Origin: Pseudomonadota bacterium
GTDB taxonomy: Bacteria; Pseudomonadota; Gammaproteobacteria; Halothiobacillales; Halothiobacillaceae
Length of the DNA stretch: 14,024 bases
NCBI GenBank assembly: GCA_021795795.1
Contig: JAJYPA010000179.1
Location: 1-14,024 of the forward strand
Reading direction: 5' to 3'
Position 1 is the first letter of the stretch. Every line of letters begins with the position of its first letter. Positions 6,632-13,907 of the stretch are shown piece after piece. The notes below the pieces were generated by a model. It worked only from the letters and a program-made list of their open reading frames with translations. It was not told the origin of the DNA and searched no databases. The position numbers and the translations under genes are program-made.

Positions 6632-6697
6632 GATCCATATCAGCCAATTTCAAACTGAGACACTACCATATAAACATGTCTTGTGATTTTCAACCTA

Positions 6698-6714
6698 TTG
6701 ACACATCATGTCAA
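6698..6714. promoter_or_regulatory. TTGACA-CATCA-TGTCAA dyad between divergent genes
   Basis: A perfect inverted repeat that gives a consensus -35 hexamer on both strands in the gap between the GGKKGGKAR gene and the HipA-like gene. On the plus strand TAAAAT (6733-6738) could serve as -10 at 18 nt from the second arm, giving an almost leaderless message for ATG 6760. It may be a shared operator or promoter. Confidence 0.35.
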
Positions 6715-6759
6715 CAAAATCCTGATCTCCAATAAAATCAAGTGTGCCAAAATCACGAA

Positions 6760-7482
6760 ATGCCCACCCCCTACCGCATCCACTCCACCAGACGCCTGAA
6801 ACGAGGCTCGCCCGGCACCACGGCCCCGGTTGCCTGTACGATCCACGGTATTCTCAAGTTTGACTCTGCCGAATCCCCGCACCTTGTTTACAACGAACTG
6901 GTAGCTCTGCGACTTGCCCAGTCCCTCAAGGTTCCGGTTGCTGATGGGGTATTGACGGTTTCTGGTGACGGACTGGCCTACGCCAGCCTTGAGGTTGCCT
7001 TGCCCGGCATGGCCCTTCCTGACGCCTTGCCAAGCCAGTTTGGTGTCATTGCACAGGATTATCCTCACGAGTCTGCTGGGTTACTGGCCTTTGACATTTT
7101 GATCGGGAATTTTGACCGGGGGCGCAATCTCAAGGCATCTGTGGTCACACCCCATATTCCTCTGTTCTGCGCCTTCGACCATAGCCATGTCCTCCTGAAT
7201 ATCCAGGAAAACCTTCACGACAGCATCCAAGCCCTGAAGTCAGACAATCTGCTGATTTTGTCCCATCCCTTCTTCAAACGGATTCCAAGGAAAAATCTGG
7301 ACATCTGGATCAAGCGCATAGCGAGGCTTGACCTTGATGTACTCCGTGATTGCTGTGTGTATGGAAAACCATTTCGGGCAGTGAGCAATGAACTCCAGCA
7401 CGATCTGTTCGAGGCTTTGTCACATCGTGCCAAGAATCTGGCCAATATTGTTTCGGCGCATCAGGGGGTCATCTTCCCATGA
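6760..7482 (+). CDS. HipA-like kinase family protein (HipA_2 type)
   Basis: A 240-residue protein from ATG 6760. It shows a compact HipA-like kinase fold: Lys33 in ILKF, LVYNELVALRLAQSLKVPV (helix with Glu46), FDILIGNFDRGRNLK with the catalytic Asp119 and Asn123, and AFDHSHVLL with a metal-binding Asp140. HipA proteins are Ser/Thr kinases, and some are persistence toxins; this short form lacks the usual N-terminal domain and lies without a HipB-type antitoxin. A GTG at 6742 would add six residues. Its stop overlaps the start of the DUF3037 gene by 4 bp (ATGA), so the two are a coupled pair, an arrangement I recall from many genomes. The function of the pair is not established. Confidence 0.75.
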   Translation: MPTPYRIHSTRRLKRGSPGTTAPVACTIHGILKFDSAESPHLVYNELVALRLAQSLKVPVADGVLTVSGDGLAYASLEVALPGMALPDALPSQFGVIAQDYPHESAGLLAFDILIGNFDRGRNLKASVVTPHIPLFCAFDHSHVLLNIQENLHDSIQALKSDNLLILSHPFFKRIPRKNLDIWIKRIARLDLDVLRDCCVYGKPFRAVSNELQHDLFEALSHRAKNLANIVSAHQGVIFP

Positions 7483-8318
7483 GTACCCTTCGTGAACCGC
7501 CGACATACTGGCTTCTCCAGTATGCCCACAACCCCGTCCGCCAGGAACCGAAAAACATTGGCGTCTTTCTGCATGACGGGCATTTTGCTCACTGTCGCCT
7601 GCTTGGAGAAAGTCGCGGACAATTAGACCCACTCGGTGAGTGCCCCCGATATTTCTGCCGTGCGTTCGACCTGAACGAGGAGGAAGGATGGATATTTGCA
7701 GAATGGGCAAACTGGTTCAAGACGCTGGCCAGGAAGGATCGCGTTTCCCTGGAGCATATCCAGGCGGAATTTGACCGGCTGAACCGTGGTGGCAATCGAT
7801 TCCAGGCCACAAGCCCGTGCGTTGACTTCGATCTGGTGGATCATGATGCGGATTCTGCCCTGGATGCCCTTTATAAATCCTTTGTGACCACCCCCACGAT
7901 TCCAGCGGTACCCCCCATTGAGCGGGACTTCAACGATGTCCTTCACCGGTCCGAACTGATGTTCATGACCAGTTTCCATCGTGATGTGGAAGTTGAGATA
8001 GGAGAGGGCAGTGATGTTTCGCTGGTCCACTTTGATGCAGTGCTGGAGGAACCTGCTCCGCTGGGCATTATGGTCATCCAGTTCCAGCGCGTTCAGGAGA
8101 TGACGATGATCACTCAGGTCAACAATGCGCTGTACTCTTTTGAAACCTCACGGTCCCTTGGCTTTCTGGCACCAGAACGGTGCATTGTCCTTTACGATAC
8201 CCCACCGCCTGGACGGATCAGGCACCTGGACCGCCTGGCAAAGCAGGCGCACCTGCTACCGATTTCTGACGAATCGACTCCAAGGACTCTTCAACAGATC
8301 GCCTTGCACCCTAAATGA
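7479..8318 (+). CDS. DUF3037 family protein
   Basis: A 279-residue protein whose start, TYWLLQYAHNPVRQEPKNIGVFLHD, is the hallmark of DUF3037. The middle (residues 60-200) is predicted mixed alpha/beta, and there is no signal peptide or membrane helix. It has no known activity. The ATGA overlap with the HipA-like gene points to a joint role: it could be substrate, regulator or neutraliser of the kinase. The C-terminus (SDESTPRTLQQIALHPK) is hydrophilic and ends normally. Confidence 0.75.
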   Translation: MSTLREPPTYWLLQYAHNPVRQEPKNIGVFLHDGHFAHCRLLGESRGQLDPLGECPRYFCRAFDLNEEEGWIFAEWANWFKTLARKDRVSLEHIQAEFDRLNRGGNRFQATSPCVDFDLVDHDADSALDALYKSFVTTPTIPAVPPIERDFNDVLHRSELMFMTSFHRDVEVEIGEGSDVSLVHFDAVLEEPAPLGIMVIQFQRVQEMTMITQVNNALYSFETSRSLGFLAPERCIVLYDTPPPGRIRHLDRLAKQAHLLPISDESTPRTLQQIALHPK

Positions 8319-8528
8319 TTTATGCGAGTTTCACTATTATCAGTGGCCTCTTTTGCTGAAGAAATATTGTATGTTTTGGTATCTCCAGTTATCCTGCAAA
8401 GCGATGGTAGGGTCTACCGGTTGGACCAGCACACGCATTACGCGACAATTGTGTTCGGAGTCCATCCAGTATCAAGCAAACGCAGTCGCGGAAGTACACC
8501 GGGGTTCCGCAAAACAAAACAATGTTGT
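8319..8528. other. Gap with open but unconvincing reading frame
   Basis: The frame of the next gene stays open back to an ATG at 8322, but the 69 extra codons show no family-like features and no ribosome binding site. A weak promoter, TTGTAT (8366-8371) then 17 nt then TATCCT, could serve the pair that follows. Otherwise I see nothing here. Confidence 0.3.
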
Positions 8529-9449
8529 TTGAATCTTCACTTCTACACCGCGACGGACTTGGGTGGTGTGATATATCAGGGGGGAACCGTGCCGCAGAGA
8601 CGAGACTATACAGCCGACTTTTATTGCTTTGAGGAAGACAACAATCGCAACGGCACGGCCCTTCGCGACCTGTTACTAACGTACCATAATCGGCATGCGC
8701 CCGCATACAGCATCAACGACGATGCGCTCATCAAGTATCAAATTCGGAGCATCAGTAGCAATCAGAATCAAACAGTATTCAAGGCTGTCTTTGGGAAATT
8801 GCGGCATGATGGCGCACCTGAACAAGCCTCTGAAAACAGCCCAGAGGAGTCTGACATTGAACTGCTACCCGGACATGGCCTCGTGGAAAAGAACCACCTT
8901 TTGTTCTTCTCTGATATAAATCTTGTTGTATTCCAACGCAACCGAAATGCTGGGAGCAAAAGCCACCTTCAAGCGTACTTGAACAAGCCGTCTTACGCAA
9001 AACGTGTACTCGTGCCCGTCCTTACCAGAGATTCTTACACGCGCCTCATGCAAGGAGGTCCCCTTAAGAAGGTGGAGTTCTCACTGAGAAGGCCTGCATT
9101 TTCACCTGATCCGGAAGATGAATTGTTGAGGAATTTCGTGAAGGTATTTACCGATTCCGAAGCCAAGCGCCTCAAGATAACCCTTAGCGCCAGTGTGGGC
9201 GGCTCACTCCTTGATAATGTAAAGGAAGCCATCGTTAGTCTGGCCAAATTTGGACGAGCCAGCGTTGCAAGGGCAACCATGGTGGACGACAACGAAATAA
9301 TTGACTTAATGCTAGATCGTGTGGTACACAGATTCCAGGTTGACCTTCTTCCCAATGGACGCCGCCCAGATGCTCAATCCGTGTTCGCCGGACTTGCTAA
9401 CGCCAAAGATGCCTGCGCTAGGGACCTCGCGGCCTACTTTGGTGCCTAG
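8529..9449 (+). CDS. Uncharacterised cytosolic protein (DUF6731-like), defence candidate
   Basis: About 306 residues from a proposed TTG start at 8529 (MNLHFYTATDLGG), chosen because recognisable structure begins there; the open frame from ATG 8322 would give 375. Features: a strand-rich start (LHFYTATDLGGVIYQGG), a Glu/Asp linker, then GHGLVEKNHLLFFSDINLVVFQRNRNAGSKSHLQAYLN, and GGPLKKVEFSLRRP followed by a helical C-terminus. The H..LVEKNH..F...NLVVFQ pattern recalls the DUF6731 group of phage- and island-encoded proteins, a tentative match from memory. There are no catalytic motifs I can name and no membrane segments. Its end overlaps a four-helix membrane protein gene. A cytosolic partner plus membrane protein is a common layout for abortive-infection systems such as Kiwa, whose KwaB I do not see here. 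Confidence 0.6.
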   Translation: MNLHFYTATDLGGVIYQGGTVPQRRDYTADFYCFEEDNNRNGTALRDLLLTYHNRHAPAYSINDDALIKYQIRSISSNQNQTVFKAVFGKLRHDGAPEQASENSPEESDIELLPGHGLVEKNHLLFFSDINLVVFQRNRNAGSKSHLQAYLNKPSYAKRVLVPVLTRDSYTRLMQGGPLKKVEFSLRRPAFSPDPEDELLRNFVKVFTDSEAKRLKITLSASVGGSLLDNVKEAIVSLAKFGRASVARATMVDDNEIIDLMLDRVVHRFQVDLLPNGRRPDAQSVFAGLANAKDACARDLAAYFGA

Positions 9450-9924
9450 ACATCAAAAGATTGGGCTGTTGCTCTGCGGCGTTGCGTATGTCGCCGTTGG
9501 ATGGCTATGGCCTGCTACTGCGGTCATTGAACCGCGCGAATGGAACGGTTACGCCGCTGCGCTGTCATCCGTTGCAGCGAGCATGGTAAGTCTGGCTGTT
9601 GCGGTCACCGCATTGCTTTATGCGTTACTTGGAACGCCAATTGTGAAATTCCTGCATGAAAAAGGCGCACTTAAGAGACTGTTATTTGATCTCATGACCT
9701 GCGCTGTCTTGTGGTTAATTGCGCTAGGACTTGGCCTCCTTGGCTCTCTACCAGGTTATTCGCAAACTCAGGCCACGTTGCACATCGCCACTATTGCCGC
9801 CGCCGCTGGATTGCTGTATTTTGGACCCATCGGCTATGCCTTTTGGCTTTTGCTTGGGCATGTTGGAGACAAGCCCCCGCCCGCGTTGAGTCACGACTTC
9901 GATAAACCAACCGACCTCAGATAA
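9409..9924 (+). CDS. Four-helix membrane protein, partner of the preceding gene
   Basis: From ATG 9409 the product has 171 residues and four hydrophobic helices: IGLLLCGVAYVAVGWLW, AAALSSVAASMVSLAVAVTALL, LLFDLMTCAVLWLIALGLGLLG and TLHIATIAAAAGLLYFGPIGYAFWLLL, with a polar tail (DKPPPALSHDFDKPTDLR). GTG 9442, overlapping the previous stop by 8 bp, is an alternative start that would leave only a few residues before the first helix; the frame is open back to 9319. No family is recognised. The overlap implies coupled translation with the cytosolic protein, so it may be its membrane effector or anchor. Confidence 0.65.
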   Translation: MPALGTSRPTLVPRHQKIGLLLCGVAYVAVGWLWPATAVIEPREWNGYAAALSSVAASMVSLAVAVTALLYALLGTPIVKFLHEKGALKRLLFDLMTCAVLWLIALGLGLLGSLPGYSQTQATLHIATIAAAAGLLYFGPIGYAFWLLLGHVGDKPPPALSHDFDKPTDLR

Positions 9925-10064
9925 GATAAGTAACTGAAGCACCGCAAGCAGTCCATGAACAGCGGGGGTTCGTTGTAGTTATGGGCGGCACGCCAGATTC
10001 GGCTTGGAATACCCAGCAAAGCATTCAAGTTACTCATTCCGTGGTTCCATGCCTCAAGTTCCCG
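9925..10064. other. Region between convergent operons
   Basis: No convincing gene. On the minus strand, in frame with the GIY-YIG gene after its stop, a 48-codon frame (10037 to 9891, MSNLNALLGIPSRIW...) is open and looks protein-like, but it has no ribosome binding site and overlaps the membrane protein gene. A CGTTAA/TTAACG inverted repeat spans the GIY-YIG stop (10063-10081) and is too weak to call a terminator. Confidence 0.3.
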
Positions 10065-10325
10065 TTAAACATGGGTTAACGCATACGCCCACTGTCTTTT
10101 TTCCAGGGGTGTCAGGCGTTTCATGGCGTATTCCGCTTGGGCCGCGCTTCGCCTGTCTGGAAACCTTTGCCTTGCGATGATGCGTAACGGCGGATTCATC
10201 TTCGTGTACTTCGCTCCCTTTCCGGCAACATGGGTTTTGAAGCGCCCGTCCACGTCGATGGCGATCCCGGTGTAAATGCCGCCGCCCCTGCACTCGATCA
10301 TATAAAGCCACCACGGGTTATCCAT
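10065..10325 (-). CDS. GIY-YIG domain protein
   Basis: An 86-residue single-domain protein of the UPF0213/YhbQ type. GIY-YIG features: WLYMIEC (Tyr8) for the first motif, IYTGIA (Tyr18, Gly20) for the second, the catalytic-type Arg28 in GRFKTH, GKGAKY, and Glu65 in AEYAMKRL. GIY-YIG domains cut DNA by a single metal ion mechanism; the short stand-alone family has poorly known activity. Its ATG overlaps the end of the zinc-ribbon recombinase-like gene by 8 bp, making it the last gene of the recombinase operon. A role in processing element ends or host DNA is possible but unproven. Confidence 0.8.
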   Translation of the reverse strand: MDNPWWLYMIECRGGGIYTGIAIDVDGRFKTHVAGKGAKYTKMNPPLRIIARQRFPDRRSAAQAEYAMKRLTPLEKRQWAYALTHV

Positions 10326-12051
10326 GCGCCGACACTTGGGAATTCACGGCCTGAATGAGTTGGGGATCAAGCAGGTTGAAATATTTTATGGCTGTTTCGT
10401 CACTGATTCCAAACGCCTTGACCAGCACCTTGGGATGCGCCAGATTGTGAACATAGGCATTGTAGAGTGCCGTGGAAAACACCCTGCTGGCCGTCACACC
10501 AGAGTTTTTCAGGTATTGTGACACCGTTGCCTCCGACAAGTGACTTCCGTATTTCTGCCCTGGGAACAGGTATTCGTTGTGGTCTGTGGTTTCGAGGGTT
10601 GCCAGCGCATTTCTCTCGTTCATGTACCGACCAAACAATTCGCTGACATGGGCTTCCAGACTGATTTCGGTTCGCCCAAACAGCAGTCTGTACCGCCCAT
10701 CCCTGCCACGGGAAATGTCTGACAGTTGGAGACTGACAATTTTTCTGGCTGTCTGCGCGTACAGGATCATCAAGAGACAGATCAGCGATTCCTTTACCTT
10801 TCCGGCTTCTGGATTCAGCCAACCGCGAACCAATTCTTCATACCGCACGGTGGGAATGAAACTGTTTTCGGCCAGATTCCTTGTCACCGATTCGATTTTG
10901 ACCTTCTTGAACATCTTTTCGTACCCGTTGATGTACCGGATAAATGCCCTGATGGCTGCCGAGTATCCCTTGTGCGTCAATAAAAACCGTTCCAAATGGT
11001 GTTGCTGGATCCCTTGCACCGATCTCACTCCCTGGGTCGTATCCAAATCCTTCAGAAAAGTCTTGGCTGCCAGCAGGCTGGCCGTTACCGTCCGCTGGGT
11101 GAACCTCGCTCTCTTGCCGCGCCATCCCCTGTCCTCGTACCTGATCCTGATCGAGTCCAGATGGTTCCTGAAACGGTCCATCAACGACTCATACCAGCAT
11201 CCGTGAACCATTTCCATCATGAAGGCTTGTCTCTGTTGCTGACCCGCGTTTTCCAGTTCCGCCTGCTGGATTTCAGGGATGATCCCTGCCTTCACCAAAT
11301 ATCCATAGGGGATGGCCTGCACCCGTAGCCCCTCGACTCCAAACGCCTCCATGATTCCCGTGGCAGTAATTTTTGATGGATCGGGAAACATGGCATCCAG
11401 TTTGGCGAAGAAAATAAAGTACCGCTCCAGACTCGCACTGGCAACCTTGTTGGGAGACTGGTGTTCGATCAGTTCTTCATAGAACCCCTTGAAGGCATCT
11501 TTCACCCAGAGGTGGGTCAGCATCGTCAATGCGCTCCTGAAACGCTTGTAAGCCAGATTCTTGAAGTAACAAACCGTGCAAACTGTCTTGCTGTGTGGCT
11601 TCCCCTCTTTTCCACAGGTCCCGCACACAAATGGGGTATCGCCGCGCTCCAGACAGCGCTGACACACTACACGACCATCTGACAGGGTTCCCGCAGGCCG
11701 TCTGTGCTTCCCACAAACCTTGCAGTTGACCATTCCCTTGCTTCTGCATCGGTCACAAACGGGCTCATCGATTCCGCGCTTTCTGTCGCGTGCCAGGCGA
11801 AAGCTCAGTTGTCCGCAAACGGGACAGCCCTTTGGCTCACGGTAATGGAGGGAACAGGGCCAGCAGAGAGCGCCTTTTTCAACGGTATAACTTGCCCTGG
11901 GTAATGGTTTCTGGCAGCGGAGACACTTCCGGTCCTTGATGGCGCAGGAACGACAAAGGGCTTTACCGGAAGTATCCTGGTATTTGGTTCGCCCACCGCA
12001 AGTACCACAAGGCTCATACTTTGCGTTTGCCGGTTTTTTTACCGTCCCCAT
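10318..12051 (-). CDS. Zinc-ribbon protein with recombinase-like C-terminus
   Basis: A 577-residue protein. Residues 15-161 hold ten CxxC motifs (15-18, 33-36, 43-46, 63-66, 76-79, 99-102, 110-113, 130-133, 143-146, 158-161), enough for five zinc ribbons. A helical SAM-like core region (about 280-400) is followed by a tyrosine recombinase-like domain with LMILYAQTARKIVSLQLSDI (Arg436 at the first Arg position) and FGISDETAIKYFNLLD, with Tyr557 where the nucleophile would sit. The HxxR box is not found: that place reads STALYNAYVHNL. It may therefore be a DNA-binding partner rather than an active enzyme, comparable in role, not in proven homology, to the second recombinase of multi-recombinase transposons. 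The ATG is 9 nt after the stop of the HTH gene. Zinc binding is predicted. Confidence 0.75.
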   Translation of the reverse strand: MGTVKKPANAKYEPCGTCGGRTKYQDTSGKALCRSCAIKDRKCLRCQKPLPRASYTVEKGALCWPCSLHYREPKGCPVCGQLSFRLARDRKRGIDEPVCDRCRSKGMVNCKVCGKHRRPAGTLSDGRVVCQRCLERGDTPFVCGTCGKEGKPHSKTVCTVCYFKNLAYKRFRSALTMLTHLWVKDAFKGFYEELIEHQSPNKVASASLERYFIFFAKLDAMFPDPSKITATGIMEAFGVEGLRVQAIPYGYLVKAGIIPEIQQAELENAGQQQRQAFMMEMVHGCWYESLMDRFRNHLDSIRIRYEDRGWRGKRARFTQRTVTASLLAAKTFLKDLDTTQGVRSVQGIQQHHLERFLLTHKGYSAAIRAFIRYINGYEKMFKKVKIESVTRNLAENSFIPTVRYEELVRGWLNPEAGKVKESLICLLMILYAQTARKIVSLQLSDISRGRDGRYRLLFGRTEISLEAHVSELFGRYMNERNALATLETTDHNEYLFPGQKYGSHLSEATVSQYLKNSGVTASRVFSTALYNAYVHNLAHPKVLVKAFGISDETAIKYFNLLDPQLIQAVNSQVSAHG

Positions 12052-12060
12052 TGGGCAAAC

Positions 12061-12465
12061 CTATTTGCGCGGAGGAATCGGGAACGGGGATATTTTAGGT
12101 CCTGTGAGGTCGTCACCGTCCTTATCCTCTATATCCGGCACCCGACGAATCCGCGTCTTCTTGGGTTGTTCCGGCTTTCTCACCCCGTATGATGGTTGGC
12201 CGTCATCATCCCCCTGATCCTGATCGATCGGATCAAGCCGCAACAGGTCGGTAACTTCGCACCGTAAGATGGCCAGCAAGTGATCCAGCAGATCGGTGCT
12301 GATTCGTTCCGGTCTTTCCCGGATGATCCGGGTCAGTTGCGAACTGGTGATCTCATACCCATAGGATTCCAGGCGGCGCTTCAATTCGGTGGCCGTGGTG
12401 ATGTTGCGTTCGGCCAGCATGACCCGCAACCGCCAGGTCAATCGTTTCTTGAGTTTTGGTTCCAT
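12061..12465 (-). CDS. XRE-type helix-turn-helix protein
   Basis: From ATG 12465 a 134-residue protein. Residues 8-70 form a Cro/C1-type HTH (LRVMLAERNITTATELKRRLESYGYEITSSQLTRIIRE, then ISTDLLDHLLAILRCEVTDLLRLD). The rest is an acidic and Pro-rich tail ending FPIPPRK. The frame opens at a GTG (12483) that overlaps the recombinase stop, but an 8-G run giving GGGGAG lies just before ATG 12465 and makes that the better start. Placement between two recombinase-type genes suggests it regulates the operon or acts as an excision/architectural factor. Confidence 0.8.
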   Translation of the reverse strand: MEPKLKKRLTWRLRVMLAERNITTATELKRRLESYGYEITSSQLTRIIRERPERISTDLLDHLLAILRCEVTDLLRLDPIDQDQGDDDGQPSYGVRKPEQPKKTRIRRVPDIEDKDGDDLTGPKISPFPIPPRK

Positions 12466-12479
12466 AGTCTCCCCCCCCT

Positions 12480-13592
12480 TCACTTCGAATTGATGCGGTC
12501 AATCTGGCTTGTGATGACCCTGTTGACTTCTTCGTTGACCATTCCATCACTGATGTGCATGTACCCCTGTGTTGTGGCCGAATAGACATGACCATGCTTC
12601 CGCCGGACCGCTTCAAGACTGAACCGAAGGGATTCGTGTGTGACAGACGAATGTCTCATGCTGTGGGGCGTCAAATTCTTCCCAAGTAGCCCAGCGAGTT
12701 CCAAGCCATGCTTGAATCTGGCCTCAAGGGAACTCACTCCCAACCGCTTGCCCCGCTCAGACAGGAACAGGGCCTGTTCATTGGCATCGGCCCCCAGAAG
12801 GAATTTTGGGCGCACCGAATTGATGTACCAGTCAAGCAAGGCCGGAAGACCAGAATGGGTAACGGGAACCGACCGGAATTTCTTGCCGCTACCTCGCGAA
12901 CCCTTGCCCCACACAGATACAAACCCGTAATGACTGAACTCCGGAAACTCTGGGTTGGGTGAAAACGAAGTGGTATCCAGATCCAATGCCTCTGATATTC
13001 GCAACCCACAGGCATAAAGAAGAAAGAACAGCGCCTTGTCCCGCTGCAAGGGGCGCAAATCCTTGGCACGAAACCTCGCGGCCTCCTGTATAGCCCGGTC
13101 GTATGCCTCAAAGAACAGTGTAATTTCGTCATGGGTGAAGAAACCGCGCTCGACAGAGAGTTCACGCTCGTGTACGTGCGGGATACAGTTCTCGGACGTG
13201 CATATTTGCCGGAGATCGATCCCGTATTGCCGCCGAACGTCGTTCTTGAACTTTACATTGTCAACAATGTAAGCAAGGAAATTCCGGATCGCAGACTGGT
13301 ACTTGCGCTGGGTCGCCACTGCCAGGTTACGCTGGACACCAATGACCTCACACCAACGGTCAAAATCATCCTCGGACCAGTACCACGGGGCGTTACCCAC
13401 GAATGCTGCCATTTCACGGACAACCGTGATGTCACCCGTGACCGATTTTACTTTTTGCCGAAGCGACCCTGTCCGCCGCGTTGCCCACTTGTCCAGCATC
13501 TCCGAAAACAAGACATCATCCTGCTCGGGCAGGGAGTTTGCCGGAGCAACCTGCTGAGAAGTGGACAAGTGATGTACTTTGGCTCTGTTCAT
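12480..13592 (-). CDS. Tyrosine recombinase/integrase of the element
   Basis: A 370-residue site-specific recombinase with the complete catalytic set: Arg198 in ACGLRISEAL, a Lys in VWGKGSRGSGKK (Lys230), His310 and Arg313 in PHSMRHSSVTHE, His335 in KHGHVYSATTQ and the nucleophile Tyr344 in GYMH. Residues 30-140 form the core-binding SAM-like domain (QKYQSAIRNFLAYIV-type). It cuts and rejoins DNA through a 3'-phosphotyrosine. It is the first gene of a four-gene operon (recombinase, HTH, zinc-ribbon protein, GIY-YIG) with overlapping or nearly touching ends. It lies 33 bp from an internal copy of the end repeat, and 330 bp from the right terminus, so it is the best candidate for moving this element. 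Its own ribosome binding site is weak. Confidence 0.9.
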   Translation of the reverse strand: MNRAKVHHLSTSQQVAPANSLPEQDDVLFSEMLDKWATRRTGSLRQKVKSVTGDITVVREMAAFVGNAPWYWSEDDFDRWCEVIGVQRNLAVATQRKYQSAIRNFLAYIVDNVKFKNDVRRQYGIDLRQICTSENCIPHVHERELSVERGFFTHDEITLFFEAYDRAIQEAARFRAKDLRPLQRDKALFFLLYACGLRISEALDLDTTSFSPNPEFPEFSHYGFVSVWGKGSRGSGKKFRSVPVTHSGLPALLDWYINSVRPKFLLGADANEQALFLSERGKRLGVSSLEARFKHGLELAGLLGKNLTPHSMRHSSVTHESLRFSLEAVRRKHGHVYSATTQGYMHISDGMVNEEVNRVITSQIDRINSK

Positions 13593-13622
13593 CTTGTAAA
13601 TACACGCAACGACTAAAGTGGT

Positions 13623-13640
13623 AATTCCAATATTGACGGT
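13623..13640 (+). repeat. Subterminal copy of the end motif
   Basis: AATTCCAATATTGACGGT. The core TTC(C/T)AATATTGAC(G/A)GT matches the right terminal repeat, in inverted orientation, at 14 of 16 bases (13625-13640 against 13907-13922). It lies 31 bp upstream of the recombinase gene. Confidence 0.6.
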
Positions 13641-13649
13641 GACTTTCTT

Positions 13650-13850
13650 TCACGCACGGAAATCATAATACCCGATAATTGAAACAAAAGCAATACAGCT
13701 GAAGTTAAAGTTGTTCGAGTGCGCAAAACTCAAAAACAGGGCATCTTGTTGAATCACCACAGAATTACCTGTAGGTGCGATAACTCGAATATCACCTTGA
13801 CCATTGAAAACAAAATTATACGGGTGAGTTTGATTCAACACTACAGACAT
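13650..13850 (-). CDS. Small ORF of 66 residues at the right end
   Basis: MSVVLNQTHPYNFVFNGQGDIRV, then IAPTGNSVVIQQDALFLSFAHSN and an aromatic, hydrophobic tail. No family recognised. It is AT-rich compared with the recombinase operon. A good promoter (13860-13888) lies directly upstream, so the message would be almost leaderless. The ORF could be a small regulator of the recombinase genes or chance coding on a leader transcript. Confidence 0.4.
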   Translation of the reverse strand: MSVVLNQTHPYNFVFNGQGDIRVIAPTGNSVVIQQDALFLSFAHSNNFNFSCIAFVSIIGYYDFRA

Positions 13851-13859
13851 TGATATATC

Positions 13860-13888
13860 ATTATATTCAGCATGTTATGCTACAACAA
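13860..13888 (-). promoter_or_regulatory. Promoter reading toward the recombinase operon
   Basis: On the minus strand TTGTTG (13888-13883), exactly 17 nt, and consensus TATAAT (13865-13860). A 13-bp palindrome AGCAT-GTT-ATGCT (13869-13881) fills the spacer and is a likely operator. TTGACA also occurs upstream at 13914-13909 but has no matching -10 at normal distance. Confidence 0.6.
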
Positions 13889-13907
13889 GCCAACACTATA
13901 ACCAATA

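Noticed and set aside
4919..6653. Gabija or PARIS system
   Set aside because: The ATPase has an OLD-like layout, but no UvrD-like GajB or DUF4435 AriB gene is next to it.
8529..9924. Kiwa defence system (KwaA/KwaB)
   Set aside because: The soluble plus four-helix layout is similar, but gene order is reversed and I see no DUF4868 features in the soluble protein.
10577..11206. 209-codon plus-strand frame
   Set aside because: It is antisense to the zinc-ribbon recombinase-like gene and shows no family features.
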